A DNA stretch of 64,000 nt from DATJBF01 sp035515475. GTDB lineage: Bacteria > Verrucomicrobiota > Verrucomicrobiia > Palsa-1439. The stretch lies in contig DATJBF010000045.1 in NCBI GenBank assembly GCA_035515475.1, positions 16,976 to 80,975 on the forward strand. Direction: 5' to 3'. How positions within the stretch are numbered: position 1 is the stretch's first letter; each line of letters starts with the position of its first letter. The position numbers and the translations under genes are program-made. This document shows positions 24,713 to 33,638 of the stretch, in pieces. The notes beneath the pieces were generated by a model. The model searched no databases, was not told where the DNA came from, and worked only from the letters and a program-made list of their open reading frames with translations.

Positions 24713-25105
24713 ATGAAACTGAAGCAACTTGGCCGCACCGATCTCGGCGAGTGCTATATCTGCACGAAGTCCAAGGGACTGCTCTACGGCGAACCGCTGA
24801 CGAAGGTAGTGCCGACACATTATTCCGAGGCCAGAGATTTCAGGCTCAAGATCCGCTGGCGGACGAACGACGAGGCGGAGTTGCGCAAGCTCCACCAGGT
24901 GGTCCTGAAAGTCGCCGAGACACCGGGCAGCGCAGAATCATTCCTCGAGCTGCGAGTGGCGTTGCGCGCGGGCCGCAAAACCCTGGACAAGGACCGACTC
25001 GACAATCTGATAAAAACCAGGTCTGCACAACTCTTCGCCGAATCCCTGTCCCTCAAGCGCGACGAGATCGAGTTGGTCACCTCGAACATCGAGCACGTGT
25101 CGTAG
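24713..25105 (+). CDS. Conserved-looking hypothetical protein
   Basis: 130 residues, not recognised. An N-terminal CYIC pair lies at about residues 14-17; the rest is charged, with alternating helix-forming stretches (NDEAELRKLHQVVLKVAE) and no membrane segment or signal peptide. It is divergent from comM. A possible promoter TTGACG (24648-24653) with a weak -10 near 24670 precedes it, but no clear ribosome site. The codon use fits the neighbouring genes, which favours a real gene. Confidence 0.55.
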   Translation: MKLKQLGRTDLGECYICTKSKGLLYGEPLTKVVPTHYSEARDFRLKIRWRTNDEAELRKLHQVVLKVAETPGSAESFLELRVALRAGRKTLDKDRLDNLIKTRSAQLFAESLSLKRDEIELVTSNIEHVS

Positions 25106-25169
25106 TCCAACCCGCCGCAGGTTCGGAATAACCTTGCCTCGTGGACTTCGTGCCCTCGGTGGTGAACCA

Positions 25170-25592
25170 TCAGTAAATAAACGGTTCGCTCAAATCGAAC
25201 GCGTTCCGGATGAGACGAAGGTCGTCGGGTTGCCGGGCTTCCTGACGCAACAGCACTTCAACGACATCGAATCGCCAGTGGATTCGCGGGTTGTCGAGCA
25301 ACCGGAGATAATCCAGCGCGGCTTTGCTCAGATGACGTTGCTTCTCGCGTTGCACCGATTCGCTCGGCGCGCCGAACTCTTCGGTCTCACGCGTCTTGAC
25401 CTCGACGAACACCAGCCAGTCGCGGTCGCGGCAAACGATGTCGATCTCGCCGCCGCGGCTCTTGAACCGGCGGACGAGAACCTTGTAGCCGCGGCGTCGC
25501 AGAAACCGCGCAGCAAAATCTTCCCCGCGTTCGCCGAGTACGAGCTGCTCCGTGGGGTTGCGAGCCCGGCTGCGGAACCAGTTCCACGCCAT
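25170..25592 (-). CDS. YraN/UPF0102 family nuclease-like protein
   Basis: 140 residues from the ATG at 25592. The family block is present: LGERGEDFAARFLRRRGYKVL, RGGEIDIVCRD, LVFVEVKTR, i.e. the D, E and K positions of a PD-(D/E)XK restriction-like fold. Biochemical function is not established. It ends the ffh-to-yraN translation cluster after rnhB, its usual position in many bacteria. Confidence 0.9.
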   Translation of the reverse strand: MAWNWFRSRARNPTEQLVLGERGEDFAARFLRRRGYKVLVRRFKSRGGEIDIVCRDRDWLVFVEVKTRETEEFGAPSESVQREKQRHLSKAALDYLRLLDNPRIHWRFDVVEVLLRQEARQPDDLRLIRNAFDLSEPFIY

Positions 25593-25730
25593 GCGCGCAA
25601 CTCTAGCGGGCGGGACACGGTCTAACAAGATGCGACCATGGAGTGGGCTGTCCCCTGTTGAGGCGACGGCATCCCTTGTCGCGCGAAGCGAGACCGACGC
25701 TGAACAAAGGGACGCCCCGACGGACGCACC

Positions 25731-26363
25731 CTATCCAATGGCAAACTCGACCTGGACCGGCTCGACTGTTTGCCGGACCGGGGCGAACGATTTGCGGTGC
25801 ACGGGCGACGGACCGAACCGCTCCAGCGCCGCCAGATGTTCCGGGGTGCCGTAGCCCTTGTGCTGGGCAAAGTTGTACTGGGGAAATTGTTCGTGCAGCT
25901 TCAGCATCATCCGGTCGCGGGTGACCTTGGCAACGACACTGGCCGCCGCAATCGAGTAACTTTTGGCGTCGCCCCCCACAATTGCCGTTTGCTTCACGCC
26001 CATGAGCGGGACGCGCAATCCGTCGACCAACACGTGGTCGGGATAAACGTACAGGCCATCCAGCGCGATCTGCATGGCCCGCCAGGTTGCCCGCAAAATG
26101 TTGTACTGGTCGATCACGTCAACGTCGGATACGCCAACCGCCCAGTAGAACTCGGGCATGGACGTCAGCTCGGCGTAAATTTCCTCGCGTTGTTGCTCGG
26201 TGAGTTGCTTCGAGTCGGTGAGCGTTTTGTGTCGGCGAAACGTCCGTGGCAGGATCGCCGCCGCCGCCACGACCGGGCCCGCCAACGGTCCGCGTCCAGC
26301 CTCGTCGATTCCCGCGATAATCTCCGCCCCGTTCTTGTACGCTTTCTTTTCGTACCGGAGCAT
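25731..26363 (-). CDS. rnhB: Ribonuclease HII
   Basis: 210 residues. The catalytic DEAGRGPLAGPVVAAA motif, the KQLT segment, the central DGL, and SIAAASVVAKVTRDRMM are all present. It cleaves RNA in RNA-DNA hybrids and single ribonucleotides in DNA. It follows rplS by 17 nt in the trmD-rplS-rnhB order seen across many phyla. Confidence 0.95.
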   Translation of the reverse strand: MLRYEKKAYKNGAEIIAGIDEAGRGPLAGPVVAAAAILPRTFRRHKTLTDSKQLTEQQREEIYAELTSMPEFYWAVGVSDVDVIDQYNILRATWRAMQIALDGLYVYPDHVLVDGLRVPLMGVKQTAIVGGDAKSYSIAAASVVAKVTRDRMMLKLHEQFPQYNFAQHKGYGTPEHLAALERFGPSPVHRKSFAPVRQTVEPVQVEFAIG

Positions 26364-26380
26364 GGGGCGAAGTTTGTTGG

Positions 26381-26722
26381 TTAGCCTTCTTCGACCTTGG
26401 TGGCCGTCTTGCCGATCCGTTTGCGCAGGTAGTAGAGCTTGGCGCGGCGGACGTTGCCCGGCCGTTCGATCTCGATCTTCTGGATGAACGGCGAATGCAA
26501 CGGGAACACGCGTTCGACACCTTCGCCGTAGCTGATGCGGCGCACGGTGAACGTCTCGGCGACGCCGCGTCCCTGTTTGTTGATCACGATGCCCGAAAAC
26601 ATCTGGACGCGTTCCCGATCCGCTTCCTTGATCCGCGAGTACACTTTGATGGTGTCGCCCACTTTGAACGGCACGAGGTCCGTCCGCAACTGCTCCTGTT
26701 GAATCTTCTCAATCACATTCAT
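26381..26722 (-). CDS. rplS: 50S ribosomal protein L19
   Basis: 113 residues with the family signatures VGDTIKVYSRIKE, FSGIVINKQGRG, FTVRRISYGEGVERVFPLHSP and RAKLYYLR. The start at 26722 is set by AGGAG 6 nt upstream; an in-frame extension reaching 26788 has no homology. It lies directly after trmD. Confidence 0.96.
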   Translation of the reverse strand: MNVIEKIQQEQLRTDLVPFKVGDTIKVYSRIKEADRERVQMFSGIVINKQGRGVAETFTVRRISYGEGVERVFPLHSPFIQKIEIERPGNVRRAKLYYLRKRIGKTATKVEEG

Positions 26723-26795
26723 GTCCGGCTCCTGTCCGATGCTGTCCAGCCTCTGGTCCAAATCCACACGAACGGGCGTGACGCCCATTCTACTC

Positions 26796-27464
26796 TTACT
26801 TCAGCAAATCCGGCCGGCGCAGCTGCGTCCGCTGTTTCGCCTGCTCCTTGCGCCAGCGGGCGATTTCCTCGTGGTGCCCGTTCAATAACACATCCGGCAC
26901 CCGCATGCCACGAAACTCCGGCGGCCGCGTGTACTGGGGCCCTTCGAGCAGCCCGGTGGCAAACGAATCATCGTCGGCGCTCGATTCGTCGCCCAGCACG
27001 CCCGGCACGAGCCGCACCACGGCGTCCACAAACACCGCCGCGGCCAGGGCGCCATTGGTCAGCACGTAATCGCCGATGCTAACCTCTTCGTCCACGAGTG
27101 CCTCGCGCACCCGTTCATCCACACCTTCGTAATGGCCGCAGATGATGACCAGGTGCGGTTGCTGCGCAAACTTCATCGCCCGGGTCTGCGTCAACGGCGC
27201 GCCCTGCGGCGTCATCAGGACCACGCACGAGTTCTCCCGGCGAAACTTCTCCACGGCTTCAAAGATCGGTTCGGGCTTCATCAACATGCCCGGGCCGCCG
27301 CCGTACGGCTTGTCGTCCACGACGTGGTGCTTGTCGTGCGTGAACTCCCGCAAATTGTGCACGCGGACGGCTACCAATCCCCGGGCTTGGGCGCGCTTGA
27401 GGATGCTTTCGTCGAGCGGCCCCTCGAAGACGCGCGGGAACAACGTCAGAACGTCAATTTCCAT
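26796..27464 (-). CDS. trmD: tRNA (guanine-N1)-methyltransferase
   Basis: 222 residues. SPOUT-fold knot elements are present: PYGGGPGMLMKPEP, LVIICGHYEGVDERV, SIGDYVLTNGALAA and the C-terminal LLEGPQYTRP. It methylates G37 of tRNAs to prevent frameshifting. It lies between khpA and rplS. Confidence 0.96.
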   Translation of the reverse strand: MEIDVLTLFPRVFEGPLDESILKRAQARGLVAVRVHNLREFTHDKHHVVDDKPYGGGPGMLMKPEPIFEAVEKFRRENSCVVLMTPQGAPLTQTRAMKFAQQPHLVIICGHYEGVDERVREALVDEEVSIGDYVLTNGALAAAVFVDAVVRLVPGVLGDESSADDDSFATGLLEGPQYTRPPEFRGMRVPDVLLNGHHEEIARWRKEQAKQRTQLRRPDLLK

Positions 27465-27491
27465 CGCCGGCTTTCGCGGTCGCTACGGCGG

Positions 27492-27788
27492 TTATTCCGT
27501 CGGCTCGGGCGGCGGTTCGCTCGGCGGCGGCGCTTCTTCGGAGCTGCTCCGTCCGCCGGTCTCGACGATTTCGAGCATGGCCCGTTTCCCCAGTTTGGCC
27601 GCCGCGCTGGTAAGCAGCGTGCGGATGGCCGTGATGGTGCGCCCGCTTTTGCCGATCACCTTGCCAATGTCGCCCTGGTTGAGTCGCAACTCGAAGACGA
27701 CGACACGGTCCCCGTCCACTTCCCGCACGTCGACCTGTTCCGGATGATCGACCAACGCCTTGACCACGTATTCGACAAACGCTTTCAT
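27492..27788 (-). CDS. khpA: KH-domain RNA-binding protein KhpA
   Basis: 98 residues with one KH domain centred on IGKVIGKSGRTITAIRTLL. The C-terminal ~20 residues are a proline/glutamate-rich tail (PPPSEPPPEPTE), longer than in typical KhpA. It sits between rpsP and trmD, its standard location. AGGAG precedes the ATG at 27788. Confidence 0.92.
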   Translation of the reverse strand: MKAFVEYVVKALVDHPEQVDVREVDGDRVVVFELRLNQGDIGKVIGKSGRTITAIRTLLTSAAAKLGKRAMLEIVETGGRSSSEEAPPPSEPPPEPTE

Positions 27789-27807
27789 GTCGCTCCTGCT
27801 TACAACC

Positions 27808-27869
27808 GTAGCCGAAGTTCACCCCGTAATCCGGGCGCGAGCTCCGCCCGCAGCCTACACTGCGGCTAC
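27808..27869. repeat. Inverted repeat between khpA and rpsP
   Basis: Arms GTAGCCG (27808-27814) and CGGCTAC (27863-27869) flank GC-rich inner complementarity (GGGCG/CGCCC). It resembles the intergenic REP units elsewhere in the window. Confidence 0.5.
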
Positions 27870-27887
27870 AGACAACCGCCGGCCCGT

Positions 27888-28142
27888 TCAGGCCGTTTTG
27901 GACGCCCGTTCTGCCTTCTTCAGGATGCTACGCACGGTGTCGCTGGGTTGCGCGCCCTTCTGGATCCACTGTTTGGCGCGTTCCAGGTCCACCTTGAAAT
28001 TGTCGCCGGCCTTCCGCGGATCGTACGTCCCAATATTCTCAATGAACCGCCCGTCGCGCGGGCTGCGTCCATCGGCCACCACAATGCGGTAGGCTGGGAC
28101 GTTCTTCGTTCCCACTCGACGCAATCGAATTCGTACTGCCAC
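27888..28142 (-). CDS. rpsP: 30S ribosomal protein S16
   Basis: 84 residues: VRIRLRRVGTKNVPAYRIVVAD, RDGRFIENIGTYDP and VDLERAKQWIQKGAQPSDTV match S16 throughout. It starts with GTG at 28142, preceded by AGGAG. Confidence 0.96.
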   Translation of the reverse strand: MAVRIRLRRVGTKNVPAYRIVVADGRSPRDGRFIENIGTYDPRKAGDNFKVDLERAKQWIQKGAQPSDTVRSILKKAERASKTA

Positions 28143-28156
28143 TGTTGGTCTCCTGC

Positions 28157-28220
28157 TGTAGCGGCGGTCTACGACCGCTGTTCCTGTTTCCGTTCACCTC
28201 GGCGCTGATCGAGCGCCGCT
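28157..28220. repeat. REP family B unit between ffh and rpsP
   Basis: TGTAGCGGCGGTCTACGACC at the left end and GGCGCTGATCGAGCGCCGCT at the right end match the unit at 14020-14070, with a longer, diverged centre. The right end overlaps the intergenic tail of ffh. Confidence 0.7.
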
Positions 28221-28224
28221 CCGG

Positions 28225-29577
28225 TTACCGCGCAAACTTCGGCAACACGCCCTTTCGCGCCATTGCCTTCTGCATCTTGCCCATGTCTTTCATCATCCGC
28301 TTCATCGCATTGAACTGCTTCAGCAAATCGTTCACCTCGGCCACGCTGGTGCCGCTGCCCCGGGCGATGCGCGTCCGCCGGCTGGCGTTCAAAATCTCCG
28401 GGCGCCGGCGCTCCACGGGCGTCATCGACTGGATGATCGCCTCGATGCGCTTGAGTTGCGTCTCGCCAACGCCAAGGTCGGGCATTTTACCCATTCCGGG
28501 CAACATGCCAAGCAGATTCTCCAGTGGCCCCATCCTCTTCAATTGCTGCAATTGCGACAGGAAATCCTCGAGATTCAGGCTTTGGTCGGCCACTTTCTTC
28601 TGCAGTTCCTCCGCCGTCTTGGCGTCGAATGTCTCCTGCGCTTTCTCAACCAGCCCCACCACGTCGCCCATGCCGAGAATCCGGCCCGCCATCCGCTCGG
28701 CCTGGAACGGCTCCAGGTCGTCGAGCTTCTCCCCGACCCCGGCGAACTTGATCGGCTTGCCCGTCACCGCCCGCATCGACAACGCCGCCCCACCCCGCGC
28801 GTCGCCGTCGAGTTTCGCGAGCGCGATGCCGGTGATGTCGAGCGCCTTGTCGAAATGCTCGGCGATGTTGACCGCTTCCTGCCCGGTGGCCGCGTCGGCG
28901 ACCAACAGGATTTCCTGCGGTGCGAGCGCGGTCTTCATCCGAACGAGTTCCTGCACCAGTTCGTCGTCGATGTGCAGGCGGCCCGCCGTGTCGAAGATCA
29001 CCACGTTGCGGTCCTGCACCTGCGCGAAGCTGGTCGCTTGCTTGGCAATCCGCACCACGTCCTTCTCCCCGCGTAGCGAGTAAACTGGAATCTGCAGTTG
29101 TCTGCCGAGCGTCTCCAGTTGGTCGATGGCCGCCGGCCGATACACGTCGCACGCCACGAGCAACGGTTTGCGCCCCTGCTTCGCCAGCAGTTTCGCCAAC
29201 TTCGCGCACGTCGTCGTCTTCCCGCAGCCGTGCAACCCGACCATGAGCCAGGAGGCGGCGACTGGTGATTGGCCAGGCTTCGGTGGCACAGGCGTCCCTG
29301 CCTGTGATGCATCGCCCCCCATCAACTCGACCAACTCGTCGTACACAACCTTGACGATCTGCTGGCCCGGCGTGACGCTGGCGAGAACTTCCTGGCCGAG
29401 CGCGCGCTGCTTGGTGCGTTCGATGAAATCCTTGGCGACCTTGTAGTTGACGTCGGCTTCGAGCAGGGCCAGACGCACCTCGCGCAACGCGTCGGCAACG
29501 TTCTTCTCCGTCAGCTTGCCGTACCCGCGCAGGTTCTTGAGAATGCCCTGCAACTTGTCCGAAAGTGAATCAAACAT
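28225..29577 (-). CDS. ffh: Signal recognition particle protein Ffh
   Basis: 450 residues: N domain, GTPase domain with GLHGCGKTTTCAKLA, DTAGRLHIDDELV, and TKLDGDARGG-type elements (AKLDGDARGGAAL), then the methionine-rich M domain with RRIARGSGTSVAEVNDLLKQF. It binds signal sequences co-translationally. Just before the P-loop a linker GDASQAGTPVPPKPGQSP is encoded by a repeat unit (29285-29306), unlike typical Ffh. Confidence 0.97.
   Translation of the reverse strand: MFDSLSDKLQGILKNLRGYGKLTEKNVADALREVRLALLEADVNYKVAKDFIERTKQRALGQEVLASVTPGQQIVKVVYDELVELMGGDASQAGTPVPPKPGQSPVAASWLMVGLHGCGKTTTCAKLAKLLAKQGRKPLLVACDVYRPAAIDQLETLGRQLQIPVYSLRGEKDVVRIAKQATSFAQVQDRNVVIFDTAGRLHIDDELVQELVRMKTALAPQEILLVADAATGQEAVNIAEHFDKALDITGIALAKLDGDARGGAALSMRAVTGKPIKFAGVGEKLDDLEPFQAERMAGRILGMGDVVGLVEKAQETFDAKTAEELQKKVADQSLNLEDFLSQLQQLKRMGPLENLLGMLPGMGKMPDLGVGETQLKRIEAIIQSMTPVERRRPEILNASRRTRIARGSGTSVAEVNDLLKQFNAMKRMMKDMGKMQKAMARKGVLPKFAR
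29285..29306. repeat. REP-like palindrome inside ffh
   Basis: CACAGGCGTCCCTGCCTGTG is a near-perfect palindrome with the GGCGTCCC(T)GCCTG core of family A; it is translated as part of the linker ahead of the GTPase P-loop. Confidence 0.65.
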
Positions 29578-29658
29578 GGTCCACTCGCCGCGCGCAATAT
29601 CGACGGTGAGACGAGAGAGGGCAAGGAAATTAGGAGGGGGGAACTTGGGTCAGCGACG

Positions 29659-29871
29659 TCAGGGGTCGACCACAAAACGCCGGCGATTCGCCTCTTGGAT
29701 CGATGGGAGACGCCTGGGCATTCTGCCGGCCGAATTGATCTGTGCGATGACCTGCGATCCCAGCAGGCGCAACACATCCGGGGTGGCGATAATCGCGCGC
29801 TCGGCATGGCCCGAGGGGCCCCGCTCGGTCTTCAACGCCACATCGTTCGTTCGCTTTCTCATTGTAATCAT
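29659..29871 (-). CDS. Small hypothetical protein
   Basis: 70 residues, basic, with no recognised domain (starts MITMRKRTNDVALKTE; a second in-frame ATG at 29862). It lies in the 355-nt gap between murA and ffh, and no other candidate exists there. There is no strong ribosome site. It may be spurious. Confidence 0.3.
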   Translation of the reverse strand: MITMRKRTNDVALKTERGPSGHAERAIIATPDVLRLLGSQVIAQINSAGRMPRRLPSIQEANRRRFVVDP

Positions 29872-29932
29872 GCGTCCTTACTGCCGAGCGAGAGTCTCTA
29901 TGCTCTACGCTTCCCGCTCTCCTTCCTCCGTC

Positions 29933-31198
29933 CTACTCTGCGACGCGTTCGATCTTCGCGCCGAGTTGACGGAGTTTGTGGTCGATGCCTTCGTAGCCGC
30001 GATCGACGTGGTAAATCCGGTTGACCTCCGTCTCGCCCTCGGCCACCAGTCCGGCCAACACCAACCCCGCGCTGGCCCGCAGGTCGCTGGCCATCACGGG
30101 CGCGCCGCTGAGGTGTTTGACGCCCTTGACGATGGCGCTGCTGCCTTCGAGGGAAACATCGGCTCCGAGCCGGGCCATCTCGCTGATGTGCATGAACCGG
30201 TTGGGGAACACCTTTTCCGTGATCACACTGATACCCGGCGTGACCGTCATCACGGCACTCATCTGCGCTTGCATGTCGGTCGGGAAACCGGGGTACGGCA
30301 TGGTAATGACGTCCACGGGCTTCAAATCGCCATTGCCCTTGACGCGAATCGAACCGTTGATGCGTTCGACGGTAACGCCCGCTTCTTCCAACTTGTCGCG
30401 CAGGGCGCAGAGATGTTCGGCCCGGGCGCCTTTGATTTCGATGTCGCCGTTGGTGATGGCGGCGGCGGTCATGAACGTGCCGGCTTCAATCCGGTCGGGA
30501 ATGATCGAGTGCTCGGCGCCGTGCAATTCCGGGACGCCTTCGATTTCCAGAATATGATTGCCGACGCCTTTGATCTTGGCGCCCATCTTGACGAGGAAAT
30601 TCGCCAGGTCCTCGATCTCCGGTTCGCACGCGGCGCCTTCGATCCAGGTCGTCCCGCTGGCGAGCACCGCGGCCATCATCACGTTGGCCGTTCCGAGCAC
30701 GGTCGAGCCGAACCGTCCGCCCATGAACACGTCGTTACCGGTCAATTCGTTGCACCGGGCGTGGACGTAGCCGTTTTCGATCACCACTTCGGCACCGAGG
30801 CGTTTGAGGCCTTTGATGTGCTGGTCGATGGGGCGATCGCCAATGACGCAGCCGCCGGGCAACGAGACCTTGCAGTTGTGGAGCCGGGCGAGCATTGGCC
30901 CGAGCAGGCAAATCGACGCGCGCATTTTGCGGACGAGTTCGTAGGGGGCGACTCCGAGTGGATGGCCGGCGCGGGTTTCGATAACACCGTCGTCCTTGTG
31001 ATGGGTGACCTTGACGCTGAGCCAGCGCAGAATGTCGCACATGAACTGGATGTCGCTGAGATTCGGCACGCCGCGGATGACGCAGGGTTCGCTGGTCAGC
31101 AACGTGGCGGCGATGATGGGTAGGGCGGCGTTCTTGGAGCCGCTGATCTGAACGGTCCCGCGGAGCGGATTTCCCCCACTGATGATGATCTTTTCCAC
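29933..31198 (-). CDS. murA: UDP-N-acetylglucosamine 1-carboxyvinyltransferase
   Basis: 421 residues. First committed step of peptidoglycan synthesis: it transfers enolpyruvate from PEP to UDP-GlcNAc. The N-terminal ISGSKNAALPIIAA, the catalytic C117 in GGCVIGDRPID (the fosfomycin-sensitive form), and TMPYPGFPTDMQAQ are present. The GTG at 31198 was chosen because AGGAGG precedes it and homology begins there. It follows prmC, the common prfA-prmC-murA order. Confidence 0.96.
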   Translation of the reverse strand: MEKIIISGGNPLRGTVQISGSKNAALPIIAATLLTSEPCVIRGVPNLSDIQFMCDILRWLSVKVTHHKDDGVIETRAGHPLGVAPYELVRKMRASICLLGPMLARLHNCKVSLPGGCVIGDRPIDQHIKGLKRLGAEVVIENGYVHARCNELTGNDVFMGGRFGSTVLGTANVMMAAVLASGTTWIEGAACEPEIEDLANFLVKMGAKIKGVGNHILEIEGVPELHGAEHSIIPDRIEAGTFMTAAAITNGDIEIKGARAEHLCALRDKLEEAGVTVERINGSIRVKGNGDLKPVDVITMPYPGFPTDMQAQMSAVMTVTPGISVITEKVFPNRFMHISEMARLGADVSLEGSSAIVKGVKHLSGAPVMASDLRASAGLVLAGLVAEGETEVNRIYHVDRGYEGIDHKLRQLGAKIERVAE

Positions 31199-31311
31199 TG
31201 CCCCCTCCTTGGTACGCACTGTCGCAAACTTGGAGTCGTGGAGAACCAGGAGCCTTGGTGGTCTGTCAGGTTCCCCGGCCTGACCCATCACTCCGCCACT
31301 CCATTACTCCG

Positions 31312-32241
31312 TCATGACTCCTGCTTCTTCGGCACGGCGACAATCACACGCTCGTGCCCCTGCAAATCCTTGACGACTTCGGTTACGACACAGCCATTGT
31401 TTTCGAACAACTGTTCGACAGCCGGCCGCTGTCCCGCGCCGATCTCCAGCGCCACAAACCCGGAGGGAGACATGAAACGCTTGGCGTTCATCACCAAGCG
31501 TCGGATAGCTTTGAGTCCATCCTCACCCGCCGCAAGCGCGCGTACAGGCTCAAAGTCTCTAACCTCCTTGGGCAACTTCGCTAATTCCCCATCAGCGACA
31601 TACGGCGGATTCGAAACGATCACGTCCGCCCGCAAGCTGTTGGACAACGCCTCTAACATATCGCCCTGAAAAAAGCCAATGTTTTTTTCCACTTCGTGAG
31701 TTTTTGCATTGGCCCGGGCGACCGCCAACGCCTCCGCACTCTCGTCGGTCGCAAAAAATCTGGCCCGCACGTCTCCGCCCGGAGCCAGTAGTTTCTTGGC
31801 CAGCGCGATGGCAATGCACCCGCTGCCGGTCCCCACGTCGAGGATGGTGAGCGGTGATCGGCGATCGGAGACCGGTAATCGGTGACTGGTACCTTCCGCC
31901 TTCAACCTTTCGAGCACCGTCTCCACCAGCAACTCCGTCTCCGGCCGGGGAATCAACACCCGTTTGTCCACCATGAACTTCAGTCCGCAAAACTCCGTCT
32001 CCCCTGTGATGTACTGCACCGGTTCTCCCCCGGCGCGTCGCCTCACCATCTCCCGCAGTTTTTCCAGCGTCGCGTCATCCAACTCGCGCTCGAATTCCAG
32101 GTACAGATCGAGCCGTTTCTTCTTCAGCAAATGCGCCAGCAACAACTCGATGTTCAGGCGGGGGCTCTCGATGCGCTGCTTCTCGAAAAACGGCGTGGTC
32201 TTGTTGATGACGTCCAGGATGCGCACGGCGGGAGAATACAT
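31312..32241 (-). CDS. prmC: Release factor glutamine methyltransferase
   Basis: 309 residues. An N-terminal helical domain is followed by PVQYITGETEFCGLKF, the SAM-binding LDVGTGSGCIAIALA, and the catalytic NPPY motif (VSNPPYVADGE). It methylates the GGQ glutamine of release factors. Residues ~113-130 (GTSHRLPVSDRRSP) come from a repeat-like stretch (31852-31893) inserted before the SAM motif. It is separated from its partner prfA by a two-gene cassette. Confidence 0.95.
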   Translation of the reverse strand: MYSPAVRILDVINKTTPFFEKQRIESPRLNIELLLAHLLKKKRLDLYLEFERELDDATLEKLREMVRRRAGGEPVQYITGETEFCGLKFMVDKRVLIPRPETELLVETVLERLKAEGTSHRLPVSDRRSPLTILDVGTGSGCIAIALAKKLLAPGGDVRARFFATDESAEALAVARANAKTHEVEKNIGFFQGDMLEALSNSLRADVIVSNPPYVADGELAKLPKEVRDFEPVRALAAGEDGLKAIRRLVMNAKRFMSPSGFVALEIGAGQRPAVEQLFENNGCVVTEVVKDLQGHERVIVAVPKKQES

Positions 32242-32290
32242 GAATCAGCAAATCGGTGAAAAGGTGAAACCCGCAGGCCCGTGATTCAGC

Positions 32291-32977
32291 TCACCAAAAG
32301 AGCCCTTCGTATCCGTCTGAAGGTTGTGGCCCAAAATAAATAGTGTTGTAAACGGCCCTCTCGCTCGGCTCAGCATTACCTTTTTCTCCGCCGCACTTCT
32401 CGCAGAGCGGCTGCAAGTTTCGAAACGCAGCGTCCCCACCCAAGGCTTGTGGGCGAATATGGTCGATATGCAGCTTCGTCTCTCGACCCGACAACCCACA
32501 CTTGAAGCATTCGTTTCCGTACAATTTGATAATTCGTCTGCGAAGTCGCCCAGAGGGCTGTCGTTTCCCGGGCGTTTCCATGGGGAGTCCGTAATACCCT
32601 TCGACGTGGTTATCGACCACATACACTTCATCACCGTTCCACGGACGGAGGGAACGACCACACTTCTTGCACTCGAAAGCGAAATCGGGATTCTTCAGTA
32701 ACAGCACTTGTGTCTGAGTCAGTGTCGTCTCTCCTACCGTAATGAGAATGTCCTCCTCCCATGCCTCGGGTCCGATGTCGGGTAGCCGCAGGCATTCGAA
32801 TGGGTCAGACTGTATGCAATCCACGCAAACTGGTGCCTGCAGCCATAGGTCGAGCAGTTCCATGTAGCTACAGTAGAGACGTCGTTGACGAACGTAGAAG
32901 CGATAGCATTCTTCCTGCGTCCAAATGGACACGGCATGGTCAAGCGCTGGATCAATGTCTACAGAAACTCTTGGCAT
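32291..32977 (-). CDS. HNH endonuclease-domain protein
   Basis: 228 residues from an ATG at 32977; a TTG at 33019 would overlap the upstream gene and is an alternative. There are three metal-binding regions: CVDC near the N-terminus, CKKCGRSL in the middle, and a C-terminal HNH module CFKCG...LHIDHIRPQALGGDAAFRNLQPLCEKC. The HNH fold nicks or cuts DNA. It pairs with the unknown upstream gene inside the prfA-prmC interval, and both are more AT-rich than the flanking genes, suggesting acquisition. Defence function is possible but unproven. Confidence 0.82.
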   Translation of the reverse strand: MPRVSVDIDPALDHAVSIWTQEECYRFYVRQRRLYCSYMELLDLWLQAPVCVDCIQSDPFECLRLPDIGPEAWEEDILITVGETTLTQTQVLLLKNPDFAFECKKCGRSLRPWNGDEVYVVDNHVEGYYGLPMETPGKRQPSGRLRRRIIKLYGNECFKCGLSGRETKLHIDHIRPQALGGDAAFRNLQPLCEKCGGEKGNAEPSERAVYNTIYFGPQPSDGYEGLFW

Positions 32978-33002
32978 GAGATCGCAGCCATCTCTATCGG
33001 GC

Positions 33003-33620
33003 CTATGTTGAGCAACCAAGCTTCCGTTTCACTTCCTCAACCACTGAGACCAGGGCCTCATGCCCTTCCGTGCCGGCCACGTAATGCCCCACGACGGACT
33101 CGAAGGCTTGCGAAAGTTTCGGGCCGAGATGCGGTAGGATTTCACGCACCATGGCCTTGGCGATACCCGCAAAGGTGTTGACGTTGAAATTCAGAAATGG
33201 GGCGAGCCGACGACAGCGCAGGCAGATGTCGAGGGCTTCTTCCAAGGATATGGCCCGGTCCATCGCTTGTTCCCAAAGTTGCCGGGCTTGCGCATACCCG
33301 TCCGACGTGTGACCGAATTGCGCCTGGCCCCGGGTGCACGCCGACTGATTGATGAACTCGACCACGTCCCACGGGATCGGCTCAAGCCATTTCTTGGGAA
33401 GCAACATTACCGTTTCATTCCGGCTGGCAAACTCAGCCGCGCCAAGACTTTTCATGTAACCCTCGCCCGTCGTTTTTAATCGAGGTTCGGGAACGAAACG
33501 GTATTGGATGGCTTGCGTGTCCACATACGCGGCGGCGATTTGCTGCGTCATTCGGGTGATGGCCCGTTCGTCAATCACAGTTTTGATATGCACGCAAAGG
33601 CGGCGGGATGCCAGCCACAA
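33003..33620 (-). CDS. Hypothetical protein paired with the HNH nuclease
   Basis: Up to 205 residues from a TTG 19 nt after the prfA stop; the ATG at 33551 (MTQQIAAAYVDTQAIQYRF) is an alternative. It is not recognised. It is mixed helical with CLRCRR around residue 130 and no signal peptide or membrane segment. It ends 25 nt before the HNH gene's ATG, so the two form one unit inserted between prfA and prmC. Lower GC than the neighbours. Confidence 0.65.
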   Translation of the reverse strand: MWLASRRLCVHIKTVIDERAITRMTQQIAAAYVDTQAIQYRFVPEPRLKTTGEGYMKSLGAAEFASRNETVMLLPKKWLEPIPWDVVEFINQSACTRGQAQFGHTSDGYAQARQLWEQAMDRAISLEEALDICLRCRRLAPFLNFNVNTFAGIAKAMVREILPHLGPKLSQAFESVVGHYVAGTEGHEALVSVVEEVKRKLGCST

Positions 33621-33638
33621 TCCAGGTGGATCGAACGG

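Noticed and set aside
29447..31123. 558-codon plus-strand frame opposite ffh and murA
   Set aside because: Entirely antisense to two strongly conserved genes and without recognisable motifs.
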